From positions 62,001 through 126,000 of the forward strand of contig NZ_JANHLC010000012.1 of the NCBI RefSeq assembly GCF_028682395.1: a DNA stretch of 64,000 nucleotides, written 5' to 3'. The translations under genes and the position numbers were made by a program. The first letter of the stretch is position 1. The number at the start of each line of letters is the position of its first letter. This DNA comes from Pseudomonas putida. Lineage in GTDB: Bacteria; Pseudomonadota; Gammaproteobacteria; Pseudomonadales; Pseudomonadaceae. This document shows positions 46,168-54,199 of this stretch, piece after piece. The notes below the pieces were generated by a model. It had not been told where the DNA came from. It searched no databases and saw nothing but the letters and a program-made list of their open reading frames with translations.

Positions 46168-47644
46168 TGAGCGCGATATCCCAACTTTCCAAGGTCATGC
46201 CCAGGGTCAGATCCAGCCGGGTCTGGGCGTTCAGGTAAGCAATCAGGGTGGTGAGGCGGGCGTTTTCGGCGTTGCGCAGATCGTTTTCAAAACTCAGCAC
46301 CTGGAAGTTGCTGGAGCGTCCGACATTCAGTTTTTCGCGCTCGATCTCCAGCTTGCGTTTGGACAGCTCGACGGCCCGCAGGGAGATTTCGTACTGGCGC
46401 CAACGAACACCCAGGTCGCGCACCACATCGTTGACACTGCGCTCCAGGGCCTGGCGTGCATCGGCGAGCACCAGCTCCTGGTTCTGGACCTCGACCCGGG
46501 CGTAGACCTCGGCACGGCGAGTGCTGAGGTCGCCGATGGGAATCTCCACCTGGATCCCGGCGTAACTGTCCCACCGCCGTCCGCCTCCGCTGTTGTAGTC
46601 GCTGTTGAAGCGATCACGGACCTGATTGGCCCCAGCCACCAGCGACACATCCCACAGGCTCTGGTTTTTTGCGACCACCAGGTTGATATCGGCCTGTTCG
46701 CTACCGATCAGTTGTGCCAGGTACTCCGGTTGCTGTTGCTGGGCCAGGCGCAGGGCGTCCTGGCGATTGACCTCCATGCGCACGGCTTCCAGGGCCTCGC
46801 TGGCGCGAATCGGCGTGGACAGGTCCAGGGCCAGCAGGCGCAGGAGGGATAGGCGGCTGATATCGACCAGGTTCTGCGCTTCCTCCACCCCCAGTTCCTG
46901 GCTGGCGATATCGGCCTCGGTCTGGACAATCTCGAATTCCGCCATGCGTCCGGTTTCAATCAGCGCTCGGTTGACCGCCAGCAAGGCGCGGGAGCGTTCC
47001 AGTGCGGCCTGGGAGATTTTCAGTTGCTCCTGGCTGCGCAGAATTTCCCGATAGGTCGAAATGATCTGGCTGATGGTCTGCGCGACATTGGCCTTTAGCG
47101 CCAGGCGATTGGCCTGTTCTGCCAGGCGGGCCTGGCGCACCGGGGCGGTGGTGACATCCCACCCCGCGCCGCGCAGCAATGGCTGCACCACGCTGAGGTC
47201 AAGGCCATCACTGCGATAGCGTCCAGCGCGGTCGGCATTGCTCAACTGCTGGGTCCAGGCCAGGCTCAGGCGGGTGCCGTACTCGCTCAACAAACTGGTC
47301 GTCGGTGTCACGCTGCTTTGCTGGCCGCGATCCTGGGAGCCTTTGTTGGTCTGGTAGCGGGCACTCAACAGGAGTTTGGGACTGAAGGTGTCTTCGGATA
47401 TCCGCAGGTCGAATTTTTGCGCGACCCGTTGCAGGTACGCGCTGCGAATCCCCCGGTTATTGCGCAGCCCCAGGTAAACCGCATCGCCTAGGGTCAGGTT
47501 GGTGGTCTGGCCGCTCAACAGCACGGAACCCGCACGGTCGTGGTTGCTGGAGGGGGCCGACGGCTTGATTGAAATCTCGGCGCCGGCCGAATCATGTACA
47601 CCGATGGCGAGCAGCATGAGCCAGCCCATCCAGCGCCTACTCAT
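46157..47644 (-). CDS. TolC-type outer-membrane efflux protein
   Basis: 495 residues from the ATG at 47644, which overlaps the permease stop; the longer frame to 47833 runs inside the permease gene and was rejected. A short signal sequence (WMGWLMLLAIGVHDSAGA) is followed by LTLGDAVYLGLRNNRGIRSAYL, the usual start of OEP proteins. Long helical hairpins follow, with VGRSSNFQVLSFENDLRNAENARL and a C-terminal repeat of the OEP motif. It forms the outer-membrane tunnel of the exporter. The co-located TolC gene is unusual, since many MacAB systems borrow a distant one. Confidence 0.92.
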   Translation of the reverse strand: MSRRWMGWLMLLAIGVHDSAGAEISIKPSAPSSNHDRAGSVLLSGQTTNLTLGDAVYLGLRNNRGIRSAYLQRVAQKFDLRISEDTFSPKLLLSARYQTNKGSQDRGQQSSVTPTTSLLSEYGTRLSLAWTQQLSNADRAGRYRSDGLDLSVVQPLLRGAGWDVTTAPVRQARLAEQANRLALKANVAQTISQIISTYREILRSQEQLKISQAALERSRALLAVNRALIETGRMAEFEIVQTEADIASQELGVEEAQNLVDISRLSLLRLLALDLSTPIRASEALEAVRMEVNRQDALRLAQQQQPEYLAQLIGSEQADINLVVAKNQSLWDVSLVAGANQVRDRFNSDYNSGGGRRWDSYAGIQVEIPIGDLSTRRAEVYARVEVQNQELVLADARQALERSVNDVVRDLGVRWRQYEISLRAVELSKRKLEIEREKLNVGRSSNFQVLSFENDLRNAENARLTTLIAYLNAQTRLDLTLGMTLESWDIALNDF

Positions 47645-48836
47645 CGCGCAGGGCCTCCACCGGTTGCAGGCGTGACGCCGAGATCGCCGGGTAAATGCCA
47701 AAAAACAGCCCCACCAGCAACGTGCTGCCAACACCCAATGGCAGCGCGAGGATCGCCAGGGAAAACTGCCAGCCCGAAACCCGCGCGTAGAGATAGGCCG
47801 CTCCCAGGCCCAGCACGCCGCCGCACAGCGCACCGACCGCCGTGAGGGTTACGGCTTCGAGCAGAAACAAATTGCGGATATCCCGGCGGCGAGCCCCAAG
47901 GGCCATGCGCACACCGATCTCCCGGCGCCGTTCGGCCACATTCATCAGCATCACGTTCATCACGCCGACGCCACCGCCCACTAGGGAAATGCCGCCCAGT
48001 GCCAACAGCAGATAACCGAAGGTCCGGCTCTGGCGGGTCATGCCTTCGAGAATCTGCTCCGGCACCTGGACCTCCACATCGCGCCCGCGCAATTGCTGTT
48101 TCAGAGCTTCGACCAGGGTCTGGGCGGTTAGGCTCATGTGCCGGTCGGAAACCGCCCGGGCGATGACATTGCCGATCTGCGGTGAAACGGCGATCCGGCG
48201 CATGCCTTCCAGGGGCACGAAGACGCTGTCATTGGCCTGGATTGGTACAAGCACGGCGTTGGGTTGGGATTCGAGTATGCCGATCACCATAAACAGGTAG
48301 TCGTTAATGCGGATCCGGTCGCCCACCGTCAATGGCAAGCGCCCGGTACTGAGGTTGCGCGCCACCTGGGCGCCGACCACAGCATGGGTTTGCCCCGGGT
48401 CGTAGGCCGAGAGAAAGCGCCCCTCGCGCAACCTGAGCCGCATCGAGGCCTCAAGGTCGTGGGTGGTGCCGATGACAAAGGCGTTGCTCGTGCGCCCCTG
48501 GAACACCAGTTGGCTGCTGGATTGGGCGGTGGGGGCGATATGCGCCAGGCCGGGCGCGGCCCGGTGCAGGCTCGCCAGATCAAGGCTGGCAGGCATCGGG
48601 GTGCGGCTGCCTGAGGCCGTGGGGAACTGGGCGACCAGGATATCGGTGCCCATGTCCTTGAAGATCGAACTGGCATCCTCGGCCGCGTTATGGCCGATAT
48701 TAATCAAGGCCACCACCGATGAACTGCCGATCACGATGCCCAGCAGGGCGAGGATCGAACGCTTGCCCAGGGTGCGCAGGCTGACCATGGCTTCGTGCAA
48801 CAACTGTGCGGGGCTATGTTCCAGTAATGCGCTCAT
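47637..48836 (-). CDS. MacB-type ABC exporter permease (FtsX fold)
   Basis: 399 residues. An N-terminal helix (SILALLGIVIGSSSVVALINIG) is followed by a large periplasmic MacB_PCD domain (about residues 50-260). Three C-terminal helices begin near residue 275 (GYLLLALGGISLVGGGVGVMNVMLM, with the family motif ERRREIGVRMALGARRRDI). This fold works by mechanotransmission and extrudes periplasmic substrates through a TolC channel. It overlaps the ATPase gene by ATGA upstream and the TolC-like gene by 8 bases downstream. The ATPase is encoded separately, as in LolD/DevA-type arrangements. Confidence 0.93.
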   Translation of the reverse strand: MSALLEHSPAQLLHEAMVSLRTLGKRSILALLGIVIGSSSVVALINIGHNAAEDASSIFKDMGTDILVAQFPTASGSRTPMPASLDLASLHRAAPGLAHIAPTAQSSSQLVFQGRTSNAFVIGTTHDLEASMRLRLREGRFLSAYDPGQTHAVVGAQVARNLSTGRLPLTVGDRIRINDYLFMVIGILESQPNAVLVPIQANDSVFVPLEGMRRIAVSPQIGNVIARAVSDRHMSLTAQTLVEALKQQLRGRDVEVQVPEQILEGMTRQSRTFGYLLLALGGISLVGGGVGVMNVMLMNVAERRREIGVRMALGARRRDIRNLFLLEAVTLTAVGALCGGVLGLGAAYLYARVSGWQFSLAILALPLGVGSTLLVGLFFGIYPAISASRLQPVEALRDE

Positions 48837-49537
48837 GGCTGTTGGGCCTCGCGCACCACACCGTTCTGGACCAGGACGTTACGTTGCAGGTGGGCGGCGA
48901 TGGCCGGGTCGTGGGTGACAATGATCAGGGTGACCTGTTGCTCGCGGTTGAGGCTCAGCAACAGGTCCATGATCTCCCGCGCGGTGCTGCTGTCCAGATT
49001 GCCGGTCGGCTCGTCGGCGAGAATCACCGCGGGTTCGCCGACCAGTGCCCGGGCAATGGCAACGCGTTGTCGCTGGCCACCGGAAAGATCGGCCGGCCGA
49101 TGGCTGGCACGGGCCTGTAGGCCGACCTGCTCGAGCCGATGCATGGCCTGGGCCAGAGCTTCGCGTCGAGGGGTGCCGCGATAGGCCAGGGGCAGGGCGA
49201 CATTGTCCAGCGCACTGAGGCGCGGCAGCAGGTTGAAGCTCTGGAACACGAAGCCTATCTGGCGATTGCGCATGGCTGCCAACTGGTCGGCGCTGGCGGC
49301 GAGGATGTCGTGTCCGGCGAAGTGATAGGTGCCGCTGTCGGGCAAGTCCAGCAGGCCGAGGATATTGAGCAAGGTACTTTTGCCCGAACCCGAGGCGCCA
49401 AGGATGGCGCAACTGTCACCGGCATGGATCTGCAAGCACACGTCATCGAGGATCGTTAGGCACTGCTCGGCCCGTTGGTAGCGCTTGGCAATGCCGTGCA
49501 GGGAAATAAGGCTGTTGCGTGCAGAGGTCTTCATCAT
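48833..49537 (-). CDS. ABC exporter ATPase (MacB/LolD-type)
   Basis: 234 residues from the ATG at 49537. It has Walker A GASGSGKST, Q-loop FVFQSFNLLPRLSALDNV, signature LSGGQRQRVAIARAL, Walker B VILADEPTGNLDS and the H-loop THDP. It energises the FtsX-type permease encoded next. The start is uncertain: two adjacent ATGs (49537, 49534) and a TTG at 49588 are in frame, and none has a strong ribosome site. It is the first gene of the exporter operon, which lies opposite the tetR gene across a shared regulatory gap with two operator-like sites. Confidence 0.92.
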   Translation of the reverse strand: MMKTSARNSLISLHGIAKRYQRAEQCLTILDDVCLQIHAGDSCAILGASGSGKSTLLNILGLLDLPDSGTYHFAGHDILAASADQLAAMRNRQIGFVFQSFNLLPRLSALDNVALPLAYRGTPRREALAQAMHRLEQVGLQARASHRPADLSGGQRQRVAIARALVGEPAVILADEPTGNLDSSTAREIMDLLLSLNREQQVTLIIVTHDPAIAAHLQRNVLVQNGVVREAQQP

Positions 49538-49643
49538 GATTACCGGCCGCTGGTACCGGGGAGCGCGAGTCCATCCATGAAATCTCAAGAAACAAATTCA
49601 AGAGGTTCCTGACGTCATCCCCAAACACGTTTTATTTCTTATT

Positions 49644-49661
49644 TTTAAAAGATTCTTTGAA
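49644..49661. promoter_or_regulatory. Predicted TetR operator (site 4), upstream of ABC exporter
   Basis: TTTAAA-AGATTC-TTTGAA, a full match to TTYAAA-N6-TTTRAA. The core AAAGA-T-TCTTT is a perfect palindrome. Confidence 0.6.
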
Positions 49662-49822
49662 TAGTAGCTGCGAACCCCAGCCTTGACCAGCCGGGTTTAA
49701 GTGGCAGGCCATGGAAAATGTGACGCTGGGAAAAGCCCTTTCGTCTACGTTCAATCAGGCGTGGTAAGCACTGGCAAAGTCGGCGAAACGCTTGCTTTTA
49801 AAGGGTTTCGCGGGTATAAAAA

Positions 49823-49840
49823 ATCAAATTTTATTTTAAA
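49823..49840. promoter_or_regulatory. Predicted TetR operator (site 5), upstream of tetR
   Basis: ATCAAA-TTTTAT-TTTAAA. The first base differs from the consensus TTYAAA-N6-TTTRAA; otherwise it fits. It lies 55 bp before the tetR start, where an autoregulatory site is expected. Confidence 0.5.
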
Positions 49841-49895
49841 ACGCGATTTTTCGCCGGGGTCTCCAGCCCCTCCCAAGCAATAGGCTGCTCTCCTT

Positions 49896-50627
49896 ATGGT
49901 CGTAAAAAAACTCAGTGCTCCGAACGTGACCAAGACCCGGCTGCTGGATGCTACCGAGGCGCTGTTTATCAAGTACGGCTATGACGCAGTCCTGTTACGA
50001 CAGATTACCGAGCGCGCCCAGGTCAATCTGGCGGCGGTGAACTACCACTTTGGCGACAAGGATTCGCTGATGAAGACGCTGCTGATGCAGCGCCTGGAGC
50101 CGCTGAACGAGCAGCGCCTGGAGTTGCTTGCCAAATGCGAAGAAGAGGCCAAGGGGCCGCTCGATTGCGACACCCTGCTCGGCGTGCTGTTCGCCCCGGC
50201 CATGGGCCTGGAGCGTAGCGACCCGGCCAGTGGCGAAGGACGTTCGTTCATTCGCTTTCTCGGCCGTGTTTACAGCGACACCTCGCCGTTTATCCAGGAA
50301 TACCTCAAGGAGCATTACCGCCCGGTGTTCGAGCGCTTTTTCGCGGCGTTTGCCCTGGCATTGCCCGATGTTCCGCGCAATGAGCTGGGAGTGCGGCTGC
50401 AGTTTGCCCTCAAGGCGATTTCCGGGGTGATGGCGGGGACCGAGTTGCGTTTGTTGATCAGTGCAATGAGCCTGGGCCGCCCGGCGACCGATGCCGAGGT
50501 CATGGCGAAACTGATCAGCCTGGTCTCGGCCGCCATTCGCGCGCCCCTGCAGAACGTCGAATCGGAACAGGCCCTGGCCAGGGTGCTGGATACCCAGCGC
50601 CAGTTGCGCCAGCAAAACGCCTCGTAG
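49896..50627 (+). CDS. TetR/AcrR-family regulator, PsrA-like
   Basis: 243 residues. The N-terminal helix-turn-helix reads TRLLDATEALFIKYGYDAVLLRQITERAQVNLAAVNYHFGDKDSLM (split here as residues about 13-58). The segment VNLAAVNYHFG is the hallmark of the PsrA-type branch, whose best-known member senses long-chain fatty acids in Pseudomonas. The C-terminal ligand domain (about 80-220) is divergent. It is divergent from the ABC exporter and has an operator-like site in its own leader. I infer that it represses the alkane/beta-oxidation/exporter genes carrying the same motif and is released by a fatty acid or acyl-CoA. It is not the PsrA orthologue on sequence grounds. Confidence 0.9.
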   Translation: MVVKKLSAPNVTKTRLLDATEALFIKYGYDAVLLRQITERAQVNLAAVNYHFGDKDSLMKTLLMQRLEPLNEQRLELLAKCEEEAKGPLDCDTLLGVLFAPAMGLERSDPASGEGRSFIRFLGRVYSDTSPFIQEYLKEHYRPVFERFFAAFALALPDVPRNELGVRLQFALKAISGVMAGTELRLLISAMSLGRPATDAEVMAKLISLVSAAIRAPLQNVESEQALARVLDTQRQLRQQNAS

Positions 50628-50714
50628 CAGCGGTCACGCCAGCGCGTCGCGATTGCCGCGAGGCTGCGCTGGAATCCGTCTGGATAAGGCGCAGCGCAGC
50701 GGTTCTGGCCGGTT

Positions 50715-51647
50715 TCAGGTGGCGGTCAGCGCCTCCAGCTGCACGCAGGCATGCTCCACCAATTGATGCTGGGTCGCCAGGCGCTCACTCACCCCCTTGA
50801 CCACCTCCATGCGCGTCAGCGCACCGGCCTGGATCTCCTCCATGGCCTGTAACGCCGTGGCCACCCCGCGCAGGCTGCTTTCACTGGACTGGCCAATATG
50901 CTCAACCCCGCTACGGGTCTGTTGCGCGGTTTTTTCCAGGCCGGCGGCGATGTGGCCAATCTGTTCGCTGGACTCGTTGGCCCGTACCGCCAGGTTGCGC
51001 ACTTCATCGGCCACCACTGCAAACCCGCGGCCATGGCTGCCGGCCCGGGCGGCTTCGATGGCCGCATTGAGTGCGAGCAGATTGGTCTGGCGGGCGATGT
51101 CCTGGATGCTGCCGACAATCGCCCCGATGCGCTTGGATTGCTGGCCCAACTCGTCGAAGACCCCGTCGATGCGGCTCATATAGTCGCTCAAATCATGAAT
51201 AGCACTTTGCGAGGCACGAATGCTGGTGGCGCTTAATGCGACTTGCTCGCCGGAGTGGCGAGCCAGTTGGCTGGCCGCCTGCATCTGCTGCTCGCTACTG
51301 GCCACGTTGTCCTTGATGGCCTGCAACTGCGCGCGCAATGCCTCCAGGTATTCGATCCGCCACGGCGCTACGGTGTCGGCTGGCACTGTGGCTTCGACCA
51401 CTGGCGGCGCTGCGTTCAACGGCATCAACTCGACTTCAACGCGCTGGATCAGCGTGGCCGGGCGGGTTTGGTACAACATCCCGGCCAACAGCCCGCAGAC
51501 CAGGCTCAGGATGACCAACCCGGTGTGCAGCAGGGGCGTGTCGAGCCACGGCAGGGCGGCGCAGCTGAGCAGGGCCAGGCCCAACAGCGCACTGGCCAGG
51601 GGGTTGTGCAAGCGCTTGCGCACAAGCGCCGGAGAATCAGGCTTCAT
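50715..51647 (-). CDS. Small membrane methyl-accepting chemotaxis-like protein
   Basis: 310 residues. Two hydrophobic helices (about 19-36 and 43-60) are separated by only a few residues, so there is no periplasmic ligand domain and no HAMP domain. The signalling hairpin is well kept: [40 protein letters not shown] (tip region about residues 180-220, shown in two halves in the protein). It could sense an energy or membrane signal, or pair with another receptor. The ATG at 51647 is preferred over a TTG four codons upstream because GGAAG precedes it. It follows benF on the same strand, but a strong hairpin separates them. Confidence 0.88.
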   Translation of the reverse strand: MKPDSPALVRKRLHNPLASALLGLALLSCAALPWLDTPLLHTGLVILSLVCGLLAGMLYQTRPATLIQRVEVELMPLNAAPPVVEATVPADTVAPWRIEYLEALRAQLQAIKDNVASSEQQMQAASQLARHSGEQVALSATSIRASQSAIHDLSDYMSRIDGVFDELGQQSKRIGAIVGSIQDIARQTNLLALNAAIEAARAGSHGRGFAVVADEVRNLAVRANESSEQIGHIAAGLEKTAQQTRSGVEHIGQSSESSLRGVATALQAMEEIQAGALTRMEVVKGVSERLATQHQLVEHACVQLEALTAT

Positions 51648-51667
51648 GGTGTCTTCCAAATACAGCG

Positions 51668-51700
51668 ACGCCTGGCCAGATCAAGAGCCTGGCCAGGCGT
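51668..51700 (-). terminator. Strong hairpin between benF and the MCP-like gene
   Basis: A perfect 12-bp stem ACGCCTGGCCAG / CTGGCCAGGCGT with a 9-nt loop lies just after the benF stop. There is no T-run; it may terminate or attenuate benF transcription before the MCP-like gene. Confidence 0.55.
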
Positions 51701-51713
51701 GCATGGGCTGAGG

Positions 51714-52976
51714 TTAGAGCAGGGTCCAGGTGTAGCTGAGGATCAGACGGTTCTCGTCGATGTCGGTGCGGTAGTTGGAGCGCGCCATCACGTTGCGCAC
51801 GCGGATGCCCAGACCACTGAAGGTGCCGGACTGGACCACGTAGCCGATATCCAGGTCGCGCTCGCGATCCTTGCCCTCGTAGCCCTTGCCGGTATCGACG
51901 TTGTCGCCGCTGATGTAGCGCAGCGTAGTGGTCAGGCCAGGCACGCCCAGGGCGGCGAAGTCATAGTCGTAACGGGCCTGCCAGGAGCGCTCGTCGGTGT
52001 AGGCGAACTCATAGGTCGGCACTTCGTTGCCCAGCGGCGTGATATTGGCGAACACCCGTGGAAACGCGCTGTCGCCATACATGCCCTGGTAGCCGACATA
52101 GAAGGTATGCCCGCCACGCTTGGCCGATAGCAGGGAGAAGAAGGCCTGGTTATCGACTCGGCCCAGCAGCTTGCGCCCATCTTCGCGCGCATCGAAGTAG
52201 CCCAGGTTGGCGCCCAGCACCCAGTTGCCCACTGGCTGTGTGTGTTTGAGGCCGTAGAAGCGCTGCTGGTAGATGTCTTCGAGCTGCGCATACCAGACAC
52301 TGGCGGTGGTGCGCTTGCTGTTGAAGGCGTAGTCGGCCCCGGCGTAGTTGAAGGCGTCGCTGCTGACCGCACGCTTGGGCACGTGACCGAGCATGGCTTG
52401 CAGTTTGTCGTCGCCGGATTCATTGCGCAGACTGGTGGAGCGCAGCCGGCCGCCTTGCAGGGTCAGGCCGTCGATGTCGTTGGATACCAGGCTGGCCCCC
52501 TGATACGACGGCGGCAGCAGGCGGATATCGCTGAAGGTCAGCACCGGAAGGTTGGGTTGCAACTCGCCGACCCGCAACTCGGTCTTCGCCGCACGCAACT
52601 TCAAGGCCACGCCCAGGCGGCTGTAATCGTCGGCGGCGTCACCGTCTTCCTGCACCGGCAACAGGCCGGTATTGACCCGCCCCTTGCCGCTGTCGAGCTT
52701 GAGCCCAAGGGTGCCAATGGCGTCCACGCCGACGCCGATGGTTCCAGGGGTGTAGCCCGACTTGAGGTTGAGGATAAAGCCCTGGGCCCACTCCTGGGCG
52801 CGCGAGGGTTCGGTGCCGCGGATATCGGAATAGTCTCGGCTGAAGTAGTAGTTGCGCGCTTGTAGGGTGGCGGTCGCGTCCTTGAAAAAGCCGCTTTCTT
52901 CAGCGAGAAGCGGTGTGCAGACACCCAGGCACAGCACGCCGGGCAACAGGAGAACGGTCGAGGAAGTCGAGTTCAT
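51714..52976 (-). CDS. benF: OprD-family porin, benzoate-specific BenF type
   Basis: 420 residues. A signal peptide ([25 protein letters not shown]) is followed by the OprD N-terminus [23 protein letters not shown]. Family features continue with [27 protein letters not shown] and the final strand [13 protein letters not shown]. OprD-family porins take up carboxylates, and the BenF/OpdK branch takes aromatic acids. The substrate inference is strengthened by its promoter, which carries the same double TGCA-N6-GGATA box as benA (described separately). It lies beside catR and the cat/ben genes. Confidence 0.88.
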   Translation of the reverse strand: MNSTSSTVLLLPGVLCLGVCTPLLAEESGFFKDATATLQARNYYFSRDYSDIRGTEPSRAQEWAQGFILNLKSGYTPGTIGVGVDAIGTLGLKLDSGKGRVNTGLLPVQEDGDAADDYSRLGVALKLRAAKTELRVGELQPNLPVLTFSDIRLLPPSYQGASLVSNDIDGLTLQGGRLRSTSLRNESGDDKLQAMLGHVPKRAVSSDAFNYAGADYAFNSKRTTASVWYAQLEDIYQQRFYGLKHTQPVGNWVLGANLGYFDAREDGRKLLGRVDNQAFFSLLSAKRGGHTFYVGYQGMYGDSAFPRVFANITPLGNEVPTYEFAYTDERSWQARYDYDFAALGVPGLTTTLRYISGDNVDTGKGYEGKDRERDLDIGYVVQSGTFSGLGIRVRNVMARSNYRTDIDENRLILSYTWTLL

Positions 52977-53018
52977 GGTTGGGCTCTTATTGTTATTTTT
53001 GGACGTTTGTCGGCGGCG

Positions 53019-53081
53019 AGACTAGGGGCTGGATACGCGCGGCAATATCCGCTCAGTGCAGAGTGCTATCCGCTTTGTGCA
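53019..53081 (-). promoter_or_regulatory. BenR-type promoter of benF
   Basis: On the minus strand, TGCA-CAAAGC-GGATA (53081-53067) and TGCA-CTGAGC-GGATA (53060-53046) repeat with a 21-bp period. TTGCCG (53045-53040) directly adjoins the proximal box as -35. After 15 bp comes TAGTCT (53024-53019) as -10. The layout is identical to that in front of benA and to the known XylS/BenR-dependent Pm-type promoters (consensus TGCA-N6-GGNTA). Confidence 0.85.
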
Positions 53082-53164
53082 GGGAGGAGGGGGCTGGGGT
53101 TGATGCAGGTCAAGCCCGCGACAGATACCCGCCGCGGGTTTTGTTCAGGGCCGGCGTGCGCCGA

Positions 53165-54055
53165 TCAGCTACGGTGGGAGTCGAGCAGTTCGCCGACGAC
53201 CTTGAGGCAGTGGGCCAACCCCGGCGAGCTGTCGCCGGTACGCCGGCTAAGGATGATCGGCGAGGTGGCATTGGGTTCCAGCAACGGCGTATAGCCAATA
53301 TCGACCCGGTTCAAAACCTGCACCGAGGCCGGTACCAGGGTGATGCCGATGCCCGCGGCGACCAGGCCAATGGCGGTCTGCAGTTCGTTGGTCCACTGCG
53401 CCACCTTGATGTTCAGGCCATGGGCATCGAACAGTGCCATCACGTGGTCGGCGTAGCTGGGGCGCGGGTTGCCCGGGTACAGCACAAAGGGTTCATTGGC
53501 GATATCGGCCAGGCTGATGGGGCCGGCCAGTAGCGGGTGTCCGGCGGGGAGGGCCGCGACCAGGCGGTCCTCGGTCAGCACCTGCTGGGTGATCACCGGG
53601 TCGTCGATGCGAATCCGGCCGAAACCGACATCGATCCGCCCGGCTTTCAGCGCCAGAACCTGCTGCAGCGTGGTCATTTCCGAAAGGCCCAGCTCCAACT
53701 CCAGCTGGTCGTCGTTGCGCAACCGGCGAATCAGATCGGGCAGCACGCCATACAGGGTAGATGGGGCAAAGCCGATGCCCAGCCAGGTCTTTTCGCCATG
53801 GCCGATCCGGCGGGTGTTGTCGCAGACCTTGGTCAGTTGTTCGAGCAGGGCGCTGGAGTGCTCATAAAAAAACCGCCCGGCCTCGGTCAGGCGCAGCGGG
53901 CGGGAACGTTCCAGCAGATTGACCCCCAGTTCATCTTCCAGTTGCTGAATCTGTCGGCTCAAGGGCGGCTGGGCGATATGCAGGCGTTCGGCGGCACGGG
54001 TGAAGTTGAGGGTCTCCCCCACAACCTGGAAATAACGCAGATGACGAAGCTCCAT
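53165..54055 (-). CDS. catR: CatR, LysR-type activator of catBCA
   Basis: 296 residues. The N-terminal winged HTH reads MELRHLRYFQVVGETLNFTRAAERLHIAQPPLSRQIQQLE in two stretches at residues 1-40 and is characteristic of the CatR/BenM/CatM group. The periplasmic-binding-like effector domain follows (about 90-290). CatR responds to cis,cis-muconate and activates catBCA. It is divergent from catB, and an ATACC-N5-GGTAT site lies between them. The ATG at 54055 begins the conserved sequence; the upstream frame to 54127 crosses the operator and was rejected. Confidence 0.94.
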   Translation of the reverse strand: MELRHLRYFQVVGETLNFTRAAERLHIAQPPLSRQIQQLEDELGVNLLERSRPLRLTEAGRFFYEHSSALLEQLTKVCDNTRRIGHGEKTWLGIGFAPSTLYGVLPDLIRRLRNDDQLELELGLSEMTTLQQVLALKAGRIDVGFGRIRIDDPVITQQVLTEDRLVAALPAGHPLLAGPISLADIANEPFVLYPGNPRPSYADHVMALFDAHGLNIKVAQWTNELQTAIGLVAAGIGITLVPASVQVLNRVDIGYTPLLEPNATSPIILSRRTGDSSPGLAHCLKVVGELLDSHRS

Positions 54056-54099
54056 GGGACTCCCGGCAACAAGGCACGTGGTGGAGGGCAGGGCGGACA

Positions 54100-54114
54100 A
54101 TACCTTGGAGGTAT
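54100..54114. promoter_or_regulatory. CatR recognition site in the catR-catB gap
   Basis: ATACC-TTGGA-GGTAT, a perfect 5-bp inverted repeat containing the LysR-type T-N11-A pattern, 45 bp from the catR start and 86 bp before catB. A second GACC half (AGACC at about 54120) follows as a possible activation site. Confidence 0.75.
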
Positions 54115-54199
54115 GGTGCCAGACCAAATCAATATTGGCACCCTGAAAAAAGCCGTTGGAGAATCGGCCCAGAATTTTAAGAACCTAGTGGGTATCGAC

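Larger units (their letters stand above)
49538..49895. promoter_or_regulatory. Divergent control region between ABC exporter operon and tetR
   Basis: 358 bp with no credible gene; a 60-codon frame at 49701-49883 has no family features. It contains two AT-rich blocks carrying operator-like sites 4 (49644-49661) and 5 (49823-49840). Site 4 is nearer the exporter start and site 5 nearer tetR, which suits control of both divergent units and autoregulation. Confidence 0.7.

Noticed and set aside
49701-49883. 60-codon plus-strand frame between the exporter and tetR
   Set aside because: It has no ribosome site and spans operator-like site 5; it is more likely regulatory DNA.
53537-54199. N-terminal extension of catB giving a 603-codon frame
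   Set aside because: The extension overlaps catR on the other strand and the CatR site. CatB family length and N-terminus fit the ATG at 54200.
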